NCBI RefSeq assembly: GCF_947507565.1
Contig: NC_089189.1
Span: 1,054,001 to 1,118,000 of the forward strand
Origin: Oscarella lobularis
Lineage: Eukaryota; Porifera; Homoscleromorpha; Homosclerophorida; Oscarellidae
Direction: 5' to 3'
DNA: 64,000 nt
Under the pieces are notes generated by a model. That model made no database searches. It was not told the origin of the DNA and saw only the letters and a list, made by a program, of their open reading frames with translations. A program made the position numbers and the translations under genes. Shown in pieces: positions 1 to 10,945 of this stretch (within the stretch, counting starts at the first letter, position 1; each line of letters opens with the position of its first letter).

Positions 1-3000
1 TTAGGTCCTCAATTTATTATTTAGGCTCTCGGAATCAAAGTTTAGGCTCTCAATTTATTATTTAGGCTTTCAGAATCAAAGTTTAGGCCCTCAATTTATT
101 ATTTAGGCTTCAGAATCAAAGTTTATTCCCTGAATTTATTATTTAGGCCCTTAGAATCAAGATTTAGGCCCTCAATTTATTATTTAGGCTCTCAAAGTTT
201 AGGCCCTGAATTTATTATTTAGGCCCTTAGAATCAAAGTTTAGGCCCTCTATTTATTATTTAGGCTCTCGGAATCAAAGTTTAGGCCCTCAATTTATTAT
301 TTAGGCTTTTAGAATCAAAGTTTAGGCCCTCAATTTATTATTTATGCCTTTAGAATCAAAATTTAGGCCCTCAATTTATTATTTAGGCTTCAGAATCAAA
401 GTTTATTCCCTGAATTTATTATTTAGGCCCTTAGAATCAAGATTTAGGCCCTCAATTTATTATTTAGGCTCTCAAAGTTTAGGCCCTGAATTTATTATTT
501 AGGCCCTTAGAATCAAAGTTTAGGCCCTCTATTTATTATTTAGGCTCTCGGAATCAAAGTTTAGGCCCTCAATTTATTATTTAGGCTTTTAGAATCAAAG
601 TTTAGGCCCTCAATTTATTATTTAGGCTCTCAGAATCAAAGTTTAGGCTTTCAATTTATTATTTAGGCCTTTAGAATCAAAATTTAGGCTCTCAATTTAT
701 TATTTAGGCTTCAGAATCAAAGTTTATTCCCTGAATTTATTATTTAGGCCCTTAGAATCAAGATTTAGGTCCTCAATTTATTATTTAGGCTCTCGGAATC
801 AAAGTTTAGGCTCTCAATTTATTATTTAGGCTTTCAGAATCAAAGTTTAGGCCCTCAATTTATTATTTAGGTTCTCAGAATCAAAGTTTAGGCCCTCAAG
901 TTATTATTTAGGCTCTCAGAATCAAAGTTTAGGCCCTCAATTTATTATTTAGGCCTTTAGACTCAAAATTTAGGCCCTCATTTTATTATTTAGGCTTTTA
1001 GAATCAAAGTTTAGGCCCTGAATTTATTATGTAGGTCCTTAGAATCAAAGTTTAGGTCCTCAATTTATTATTTAGGTTCTTAGAATCAACGTTTAGGACC
1101 TCAATTTATTTTTTAGGTTTTTAGAAGCAAAGTTTAGGCCCTGAATTTATTATTTATGCCCTTAGAATCAAAGTTTAGGCCCTGATTTTATTATTTAGGT
1201 CCTTAGAATCAAAGTTTAGGTCCTCAATTTATTATTTAGGTTCTTAGAATCAACGTTTAGGACCTCAATTTATTATTTAGGCCCTTAGAATCAAGGTTTA
1301 GGCCCTCAATTTATTATTTAGGCCCTTAGAATCAAAGTTTAGGCCCTCAATTTATTATTTAGGCCCTAACAAATTTTAGGCCCTGAATTTATTATTTAGG
1401 CCCTTAGAATCAAAGTTTAGGCCCTCAATTTATTATTTAGGTCCTTAGAATCAAAGTTTAGGTCCTCAGTTTATTATTTAGGCTCTCAGAATCAAAGTTT
1501 AGGCCCTCAATTTATTATTTAGGCCCTTAGAATCAAAGTTTAGTCCTAAATTTGTAATTTAGGTCCTTAGAATCAAAGTTTAGGTCCTGAACTTATTATT
1601 TAGGTCCTTAGAATCAAAGTTTAGGATCTGAAGTTGTTATTTAGGACCTAAGATTCAAGGTTTAGGACCTCAATTTATTATTTAGGCCCTTAGAATCAAA
1701 GGTTAGGCCCTCAATTTATTATTTAGGCCTGTAGAATCAAGGTTTAGGCCCTGAATTTATTATTTAGGCTCTCAGAATCAAAGTTTAGGCCCTCAATTTA
1801 TTATTTAGGCTCTTAGAATCAAAATTTAGGCCCTCAATTTATTATTTAGGCGCATAGAATCAAAGTTTAGGCCCTGGATTTATTATTTATGTCCTTAGAA
1901 TCAAAGTTTAGGCCCTCAATTTATTTTTTAGGTTTTTAGAATCAAAGTTTAGGCCCTGAATTTATTATTTATGCCCTTAGAATCAAAGTTTAGGCCCTGA
2001 TTTTATTGTTTAGGTCCTTAGAATCAAAGTTTATTTCCTCAATTTATTATTTAGGTTCTTAGAATCAACGTTTAGGCCCTCAATTTATTTTTTAGGTTTT
2101 TAGAATCAAAGTTTAAGCCCTGAATTTATTATTTATGCCCTTAGAATCAAAGTTTAGGCCCTGATTTTATTATTTAGGTCCTTAGAATCAAAATTTAGGC
2201 CCTCAATTTATTATTTAGGCTTTAGAATCAAAGTTTAGGCCCTGAGTTTATTATTTAGGCCCTTAGAATCAAGGTTTAGGCCCTCAATTTATTATTTAGG
2301 CTCTCGGAATCAAAAGTTAGGCCCTCTATTTATTATTTAGGCTCTCAGAATCAAAGTTTAGGCCCTCAATTTATTATTTAGGCTCATAGAATCAAAGTTT
2401 AGGCCCTGGATTTATTATTTACGTCCTTAGAATCAAAGTTTAGGCCCTCAATTTATTTTTTAGGCTCTTAGAATCAAAGTTTAGGCCCTCAATTTATTAT
2501 TTAGGTTCTTAGAATCAAAGTTTAGGTCCTCAATTTATTATTTAGGCTCTCAGAATCAAAGTTTTGGCCCTCAATTTATTATTTAGGCTCTCAGAATCAA
2601 AGTTTAGGCCCTGCATTTATTATTTAGGCTCTTAGAATCAAAGTTTAGGCCCTCAATTTATTATTTTGGCTCTTAGAATCAATGTTTAGGCCCTCAATTT
2701 ATTATTCAGGTTCTTAGAATCAAAGTTTAGGCCCTGAATTTATTATTTAGGCTCTTAGTATCAAGGTTTAGGCCCTCAATTTATTATTTAGGATCTCGGA
2801 ATCAAAGTTTAGGCTCTCAATTTATTATTTAGGCTCTCAGAATCAAAGTTTAGGCCCTCAATTTATTATTTAGGCTCATAGAATCAAAGTTTAGGCCCTG
2901 GATTTATTATTTACGTCCTTAGAATCAAAGTTTAGGCCTTGAATTTATTATTTAGGTCCTTAGAATCAAAGTTTAGGTCCTCAATTTATTATTCAGGTTC

Positions 3001-3611
3001 TTATAATCAAAGTTTAGGCCCTCAATTTATTAATTAGGTCCTAAGAATTTTGGCTCTCAATTTATTATTTAGGCTCTCGGAATCAAAGTTTAGGCCCTCA
3101 ATTTATTATTTAGGCTCTTAGAATCAAAGTTTAGGCCCTGAATTTATTATTTAGGTCCTTAGAATCAAAGTTTAGGTCCTCAATTTATTATTTAGGCTCT
3201 CAGAATCAAAGTTTTGGCCCTCAATTTATTATTTAGGCTCTCAGAATCAAAGTTTAGGCCCCGCATTTATTATTTAGGCTCTTAGAATCAAAGTTTAGGC
3301 CCTCATTTTATTATTTAGGCTCTTAGAATCAACGTTTAGGCCCTCAATTTATTATTTAGGTACTTAGAATGAAAGTTTAGGTCCTCAATTTATTATTTAG
3401 GCTCATAGAATCAAAGTTTAGGCCCTGAATTTATTTTTTAGGTCCTTAGAATCAAAGTTTAGGTTCTCAATTTATTATTTAGGCTCTCAGAATCAAAGTT
3501 TAGGCCCTCAATTTATTATTTAGGCTCTTATAATCAAGGTTCAGGCCCTGAATTTATTATTTAGGCCCTTAGAATCCAAGTTTAGGTCCTCAATTTATTA
3601 TTCAGGTTCTT

Positions 3612-6479
3612 AGAATCAAAGTTTAGGCCCTCAATTTATTATTTAGGCTCATAGAATCAAAGTTTAGGCCCTCAATTTATTATTTAGGCTCTCAGAATCA
3701 AAGTTTAGGCCCTCAATTTATTATTTAGGCCCTTAGAATCAAGGTTTAGGCCCTCAATTTATTCTTTAGGCTCTTAGAATCAAAGTTTAGGCCCTCAATT
3801 TATTATTTAGGCTCTTAGAATCAACGTTTAGGCCCTCAATTTATTATTTAGGCCCTTAGAATCAAAATTTAGGCCCTCAATTTATTATTTAGGCTCATAG
3901 AATCAAATTTTAGGCCCTGAATTTATTATTTAGGCCTTTAGAATCAAAATTTAGGCCCTCAATTTATTTTTTAGGGTTTTAGAATCAAAGTTTAGGCCCT
4001 GAATTTATTATTTAGGTCCTTTGAATCAAAGTTTAGGCCCTGAATTTATTATTTAGGTCCTTAGAATCAACGTTTAGGTCCTCAATTTATTATTTCGGTT
4101 CTTAGAATCAACGTTTAGGCCCTCAATTTATTATTTAGGCTCTTAGAATCAACGTTTAGGCCCTGAATTTATTATTTAGGCTCTTAGAATCAAAGTTTAG
4201 GCCCTCAATTTATTATTTAGGCTCTCAGAATCAAAGTTTAGGCCCTCGATTTATTATTTAGGCTCTTAGAATCAACGTTTAGGCCCTCAATTTATTATTT
4301 AGGATCTCAGAATCAAAGTTTAGGCCCTCAATTTATTATTTATGTCCTTAGAATCAAAGTTTAGGCCGTCAATTTATTTTTTAGGCTTTGAGAATCAAAG
4401 TTTAGGCCCTGAATTTATTATTTAGGTCCTTAGAATCAACGTTTAGGTCCTCAATTTATTATTTCGGTTCTTAGAATCAACGTTTAGGCCCTCAATTTAT
4501 TATTTAGGCTCTTAGAATCAACGTTTAGGCCCTGAATTTATTATTTAGGCCCTTAGAATCAAAGTTTAGGCCCTCTATTTATTATTTAGGCTCTCGGAAT
4601 CAAAGTTTAGGCTCTCAATTTATTATTTAGGCTTTTAGAATCAAAGTTTAGGCCCTCAATTTATTATTTAGGCTCTCAGAATCAAAGTTTAGGCTTTCAA
4701 TTTATTATTTAGGCCTTTAGAATCAAAATTTAGGCTCTCAATTTATTATTTAGGCTTCAGAATCAAAGTTTATTCCCTGAATTTATTATTTAGGCCCTTA
4801 GAATCAAGATTTAGGTCCTCAATTTATTATTTAGGCTCTCGGAATCAAAGTTTAGGCTCTCAATTTATTATTTAGGCTTTCAGAATCAAAGTTTAGGCCC
4901 TCAATTTATTATTTAGGTTCTCAGAATCAGAGTTTAGGCCCTCAAGTTATTATTTAGGCTCTCAGAATCAAAGTTTAGGCCCTCAATTTATTATTTAGGC
5001 CTTTAGACTCAAAATTTAGGCCCTCATTTTATTATTTAGGCTTTTAGAATCAAAGTTTAGGCCCTCAATTTATTATTTAGGCTCATAGAATCAAAGTTTA
5101 GGCCCTCAATTTATTATTTAGGCTCTCAGAATCAAAGTTTAGGCCCTCAATTTATTATTTAGGCCCTTAGAATCAAGGTTTAGGCCCTCAATTTATTCTT
5201 TAGGCTCTTAGAATCAAAGTTTAGGCCCTCAATTTATTATTTAGGCTCTTAGAATCAACGTTTAGGCCCTCAATTTATTATTTAGGCCCTTAGAATCAAA
5301 ATTTAGGCCCTCAATTTATTATTTAGGCTCATAGAATCAAATTTTAGGCCCTGAATTTATTATTTAGGCCTTTAGAATCAAAATTTAGGCCCTCAATTTA
5401 TTTTTTAGGGTTTTAGAATCAAAGTTTAGGCCCTGAATTTATTATTTAGGTCCTTTGAATCAAAGTTTAGGCCCTGAATTTATTATTTAGGTCCTTAGAA
5501 TCAACGTTTAGGTCCTCAATTTATTATTTCGGTTCTTAGAATCAACGTTTAGGCCCTCAATTTATTATTTAGGCTCTTAGAATCAACGTTTAGGCCCTGA
5601 ATTTATTATTTAGGCTCTTAGAATCAAAGTTTAGGCCCTCAATTTATTATTTAGGCTCTCAGAATCAAAGTTTAGGCCCTCGATTTATTATTTAGGCTCT
5701 TAGAATCAACGTTTAGGCCCTCAATTTATTATTTAGGATCTCAGAATCAAAGTTTAGGCCCTCAATTTATTATTTATGTCCTTAGAATCAAAGTTTAGGC
5801 CGTCAATTTATTTTTTAGGCTTTGAGAATCAAAGTTTAGGCCCTGAATTTATTATTTAGGTCCTTAGAATCAACGTTTAGGTCCTCAATTTATTATTTCG
5901 GTTCTTAGAATCAACGTTTAGGCCCTCAATTTATTATTTAGGCTCTTAGAATCAACGTTTAGGCCCTGAATTTATTATTTAGGCCCTTAGAATCAAAGTT
6001 TAGGCCCTCTATTTATTATTTAGGCTCTCGGAATCAAAGTTTAGGCTCTCAATTTATTATTTAGGCTTTTAGAATCAAAGTTTAGGCCCTCAATTTATTA
6101 TTTAGGCTCTCAGAATCAAAGTTTAGGCTTTCAATTTATTATTTAGGCCTTTAGAATCAAAATTTAGGCTCTCAATTTATTATTTAGGCTTCAGAATCAA
6201 AGTTTATTCCCTGAATTTATTATTTAGGCCCTTAGAATCAAGATTTAGGTCCTCAATTTATTATTTAGGCTCTCGGAATCAAAGTTTAGGCTCTCAATTT
6301 ATTATTTAGGCTTTCAGAATCAAAGTTTAGGCCCTCAATTTATTATTTAGGTTCTCAGAATCAGAGTTTAGGCCCTCAAGTTATTATTTAGGCTCTCAGA
6401 ATCAAAGTTTAGGCCCTCAATTTATTATTTAGGCCTTTAGACTCAAAATTTAGGCCCTCATTTTATTATTTAGGCTTTT
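3612..6479. repeat. Tandem 1,434-bp higher-order duplication within the minisatellite
   Basis: Block 3612-5045 recurs almost base for base at 5046-6479, an offset of 1,434 bp, or about 35 units. Anchors include the rare ATTCTTTAGG variant (3761 and 5195), the CAGAGTTTAGG variant near 4928 and 6362, and the TTTATTCCCTG variant. Unit variants keep the same order in both blocks. This indicates one large recent duplication rather than independent amplification of single units. Confidence 0.9.
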
Positions 6480-8640
6480 AGAATCAAAGTTTAGGCCCTG
6501 AATTTATTATGTAGGTCCTTAGAATCAAAGTTTAGGTCCTCAATTTATTATTTAGGTTCTTAGAATCAACGTTTAGGACCTCAATTTATTTTTTAGGTTT
6601 TTAGAAGCAAAGTTTAGGCCCTGAATTTATTATTTATGCCCTTAGAATCAAAGTTTAGGCCCTGATTTTATTATTTAGGTCCTTAGAATCAAAGTTTAGG
6701 TCCTCAATTTATTATTTAGGTTCTTAGAATCAACGTTTAGGACCTTAATTTATTATTTAGGCCCTTAGAATCAAGGTTTAGGCCCTCAATTTATTATTTA
6801 GGCCCTTAGAATCAAAGTTTAGGCCCTCAATTTATTATTTAGGCCCTAACAAATTTTAGGCCCTGAATTTATTATTTAGGCCCTTAGAATTAAAGTTTAG
6901 GCCCTCAATTTATTATTTAGGTCCTTAGAATCAAAGTTTAGGTCCTCAGTTTATTATTTAGGCTCTCAGAATCAAAGTTTAGGCCCTCAATTTATTATTT
7001 AGGCCCTTAGAATCAAAGTTTAGTCCTAAATTTGTAATTTAGGTCCTTAGAATCAAAGTTTAGGTCCTGAACTTATTATTTAGGTCCTTAGAATCAAAGT
7101 TTAGGCCCTGAAGTTGTTATTTAGGACCTAAGATTCAAGGTTTAGGACCTCAATTTATTATTTAGGCCCTTAGAATCAAAGGTTAGGCCCTCAATTTATT
7201 ATTTAGGCCTGTAGAATCAAGGTTTAGGCCCTGAATTTATTATTTAGGCTCTCAGAATCAAAGTTGAGGCCCTCAATTTATTATTTAGGCTCTTAGAATC
7301 AAAATTTAGGCCCTCAATTTATTATTTAGGCGCATAGAATCAAAGTTTAGGCCCTGGATTTATTATTTATGTCCTTAGAATCAAAGTTTAGGCCCTCAAT
7401 TTATTTTTTAGGTTTTTAGAATCAAAGTTTAGGCCCTGAATTTATTATTTATGCCCTTAGAATCAAAGTTTAGGCCCTGATTTTATTGTTTAGGTCCTTA
7501 GAATCAAAGTTTATTTCCTCAATTTATTATTTAGGTTCTTAGAATCAACGTTTAGGCCCTCAATTTATTTTTTAGGTTTTTAGAATCAAAGTTTAAGCCC
7601 TGAATTTATTATTTATGCCCTTAGAATCAAAGTTTAGGCCCTGATTTTATTATTTAGGTCCTTAGAATCAAAGTTTAGGCCCTCAATTTATTATTTAGGC
7701 TCTCAGAATCAAAGTTTAGGCTCTCAATTTATTATTTAGGCCTTTAGAATCAAAATTTTGGCCCTCAATTTATTATTTAGGCTTTAGAATCAAAGTTTAG
7801 GCCCTGAGTTTATTATTTAGGCCCTTAGAATCAAGGTTTAGGCCCTCAATTTATTATTTAGGCTCTCGGAATCAAAAGTTAGGCCCTCTATTTATTATTT
7901 AGGCTCTCAGAATCAAAGTTTAGGCCCTCAATTTATTATTTAGGCTCATAGAATCAAAGTTTAGGCCCTGGATTTATTATTTACGTCCTTAGAATCAAAG
8001 TTTAGGCCCTCAATTTATTTTTTAGGCTCTTAGAATCAAAGTTTAGGCCCTCAATTTATTATTTAGGTTCTTAGAATCAAAGTTTAGGTCCTCAATTTAT
8101 TATTTAGGCTCTCAGAATCAAAGTTTTGGCCCTCAATTTATTATTTAGGCTCTCAGAATCAAAGTTTAGGCCCTGCATTTATTATTTAGGCTCTTAGAAT
8201 CAAAGTTTAGGCCCTCAATTTATTATTTTGGCTCTTAGAATCAATGTTTAGGCCCTCAATTTATTATTCAGGTTCTTAGAATCAAAGTTTAGGCCCTGAA
8301 TTTATTATTTAGGCTCTTAGTATCAAGGTTTAGGCCCTCAATTTATTATTTAGGATCTCGGAATCAAAGTTTAGGCTCTCAATTTATTATTTAGGCTCTC
8401 AGAATCAAAGTTTAGGCCCTCAATTTATTATTTAGGCTCATAGAATCAAAGTTTAGGCCCTGGATTTATTATTTACGTCCTTAGAATCAAAGTTTAGGCC
8501 CTGAATTTATTATTTAGGTCCTTAGAATCAAAGTTTAGGTCCTCAATTTATTATTCAGGTTCTTATAATCAAAGTTTAGGCCCTCAATTTATTAATTAGG
8601 TCCTAAGAATTTTGGCTCTCAATTTATTATTTAGGCTCTC
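6100..8640. repeat. Higher-order copy of the 620-3050 part of the array
   Basis: The order of variants here repeats 620-3050. The offset is 5,480 bp up to about 7680, then 5,562 bp after an 82-bp (two-unit) length difference near 7690-7775. Anchors are GTAGGTCCTT (1031 and 6511) and GTTTTGGCCC (2561 and 8123). Beyond 8640 the correspondence jumps by about ten units to the 3530 region. The copies look nearly identical apart from scattered substitutions such as those at 6743 and 7105. Confidence 0.85.
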
Positions 8641-9926
8641 AGAATCAAAGTTTAGGCCCTCAATTTATTATTTAGGCTCTTATAATCAAGGTTCAGGCCC
8701 TGAATTTATTATTTAGGCCCTTAGAATCCAAGTTTAGGTCCTCAATTTATTATTCAGGTTCTTAGAATCAAAGTTTAGGCCCTCAATTTATTATTTAGGC
8801 TCATAGAATCAAAGTTTAGGCCCTCAATTTATTATTTAGGCTCTCAGAATCAAAGTTTAGGCCCTCAATTTATTATTTAGGCCCTTAGAATCAAGGTTTA
8901 GGCCCTCAATTTATTCTTTAGGCTCTCAGAATCAAAGTTTAGGCCCTCAATTTATTATTTAGGCCCTTAGAATCAAAATTTAGGCCCTCAATTTATTATT
9001 TAGGCTCATAGAATCAAATTTTAGGCCCTGAATTTATTATTTAGGCCTTTAGAATCAAAATTTAGGCCCTCAATTTATTTTTTAGGGTTTTAGAATCAAA
9101 GTTTAGGCCCTGAATTTATTATTTAGGTCCTTTGAATCAAAGTTTAGGTCCTCGATTTATTATTCAGGTTCTTAGAATCAAAGTTTAGGCCCTCAATTTA
9201 TTATTTAGGCCTTTATAATCAAGGTTTAGGCCCTCAATTTATTATTTAGGCTCTCAGAATCAAAGTTTAGGTCTTCAATTTATTATTTAGGCTCTCAGAA
9301 TCAAAGTTTAGGCCCTCAATTTATTATTTAGGCCTTTAGAATCAAAATTTAGGCCCTCAATTTATTATTTAGGCTTTTAGAATCAAAGTTTAGGCCCTGA
9401 ATTTATTATTTATGCCCTTAGAATCAAAGTTTAGGCCCTGAATTTATTATTTAGGTCCTTAGAATCAACGTTTAGGTCCTCAATTTATTATTTCGGTTCT
9501 TAGAATCAACGTTTAGGCCCTCAATTTATTATTTAGGCTCTTAGAATCAACGTTTAGGCCCTGAATTTATTATTTAGGCTCTTAGAATCAAAGTTTAGGC
9601 CCTCAATTTATTATTTAGGCTCTCAGAATCAAAGTTTAGGCCCTCGATTTATTATTTAGGCTCTTAGAATCAACGTTTAGGCCCTCAATTTATTATTTAG
9701 GATCTCAGAATCAAAGTTTAGGCCCTCAATTTATTATTTATGTCCTTAGAATCAAAGTTTAGGCCGTCAATTTATTTTTTAGGCTTTGAGAATCAAAGTT
9801 TAGGTCCTGAATTTACTATTGAGGCCCTTATAATCAAAGTTTAGGCCCTCAATTTATTATTTAGGCCTTTAGAATCAAAGTTTAGGGCTTCAATTTTGTA
9901 TTTAAGGCTTAAGAATCGTTTTGGTG

Positions 9927-9943
9927 CCCGTGCTTCGCACGGG
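9927..9943. other. Perfect 7-bp stem hairpin at the array/element border
   Basis: CCCGTGC-TTC-GCACGGG forms a perfect stem with a 3-base loop. Helitrons usually carry such a GC-rich hairpin about 6-12 bases before a 3' CTRR end. Here no CTRR follows within 12 bases on the minus strand; the first close match is CTTA. The hairpin therefore marks a possible, not a proven, 3' end. Confidence 0.6.
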
Positions 9944-10787
9944 AAAATAGATAAGTGTTGGGGGTCTCAGCTCTATTGTGTGCTTAGTACACTTTCCCTT
10001 ACTCGCATGTGCATATGTCAGCAAAGATAAGCAGACGCAAGCTGATTGTATTTGTGGCCATAAAAATCAAAGATCTTGACCCCATTTTTGATTCTTATTG
10101 AGGCCCCAAGAATCAATCTCTAATATCGTGAGGTTTTGGCGAATGTCTCAATCGCGATATTTGCACGTTATTGCAGTGCAAATAAGGCGTAGCCTGTGTC
10201 CACTGGCGGTACTTTTTCGGGCTTGCTCGCATGTGTGTGTGAGTAAAAGAAAAGATAAGCAGACGTAAGCAGATCGCGACACAGGTACCCCAAATGCGAT
10301 CCTGTACATCTACCCCTGTGATCACAGATACCCCTGTGTTCACAGATATCCTGTGATCACAGACCCTAAGAGTCAAAGATGAGGCCCTGATCTTATTTAG
10401 CCTACAAAGCTTGCCTTCCCAAAAACCTCATTTTTAGATTACATCATACGCTCTGAGATTTTGGCGAATGGCTCAATCGTTATTACGCGATACTTGCACG
10501 TTATTGCGGTGCAAAATAAGGCGTAGCGTATGTCTCCTGGCCCCTCCTTTAAAGACACGCAATTCAGAGTGCGTGGTACCGTATGACGTCATAATGAAGA
10601 CAAACGCACCAGACATTGTGCACCCCATGAGGGAGCGCCTGATGTCGTCTGAGAAAAAAGAGATGGCCAGTCATCTCCGCGCGGATCGTCGGAGATGTTT
10701 GCACCGCAAGAGAATGCGGTAGAAGGCGTAGCGAATGAGCCTTAGCGATTATAACGAAAGATTCTGACGTCATCCAAGATGGCCGCT

Positions 10788-10804
10788 GCTCTTAGTAGTA
10801 TAGA
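10788..10804 (-). other. Helitron-type 5' terminus
   Basis: On the minus strand this reads TCTATACTACTAAGAGC. It begins with the TC expected of Helitron 5' ends and equals the 5' end of the autonomous element at 55531-55547. The base before it on the minus strand is G, not the usual A or T, so the exact insertion point is unsure. Confidence 0.65.
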
Positions 10805-10945
10805 CTCTCGAACGTATATAGTGCCTAGTACAACGTGAAGAGCGTCTATCTTGTGCATGTCATGCCCAAATGATAAAGACAACAACTACCGTTTACCTAC
10901 GCATGAAAAAAGCCCATAGGTCATATAGGTTACTCGGAGTGGAAG

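Larger units (their letters stand above)
1..9905. repeat. 41-bp dimeric minisatellite array
   Basis: Almost the whole stretch is a head-to-tail array of a 41-bp unit. Each unit has two related halves, one like TTTAGGCCCTCAATTTATTA and one like TTAGGCTCTCAGAATCAAAG, so the unit looks like an old duplication of a roughly 20-bp ancestor. Variants are mostly substitutions (CCC/CTC/TCC, AAAG/AACG/AAGG/AAAA), with rare truncated units, for example near 181-195 and 461-475. No reading frame stays open because TAA and TTA recur and 41 is not a multiple of three. Single degenerate units also lie outside the array, near 10066-10115 and 10355-10405. The array touches the left edge of the window, so its full length is unknown. 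Confidence 0.97.
9906..10804 (-). mobile_element. 5' part of a Helitron-like element that borders the minisatellite
   Basis: Reading the minus strand from 10804, the sequence starts TCTATACTACTAAGAGC. This is identical over 17 bases to the 5' terminus of the autonomous Helitron that ends at 55547. The interior holds two diverged copies of a segment with TTTTGGCGAATG, CTCAATCG, a GCACGTTATTGC palindrome-like stretch and AAGGCGTAGC (about 10130-10205 and 10450-10535). A further repeat contains AAGATAAGCAGACG (about 10026 and 10253). Degenerate minisatellite units occur inside it. Near 9927 lies a perfect hairpin of the kind found near Helitron 3' ends. No transposase is visible, so it looks non-autonomous. 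Its true 3' end may be near the hairpin or beyond the window edge. Confidence 0.6.

Noticed and set aside
1-9905. Telomeric repeat or CRISPR array
   Set aside because: TTTAGG recalls telomeric hexamers, but the unit is 41 bp with two diverged halves. There are no unique spacers between repeats, so neither description fits.
10468-10722. 84-codon frame in the Helitron-like element
   Set aside because: No recognisable motif, overlapping frames on the other strand, and it lies within repeated element sequence.
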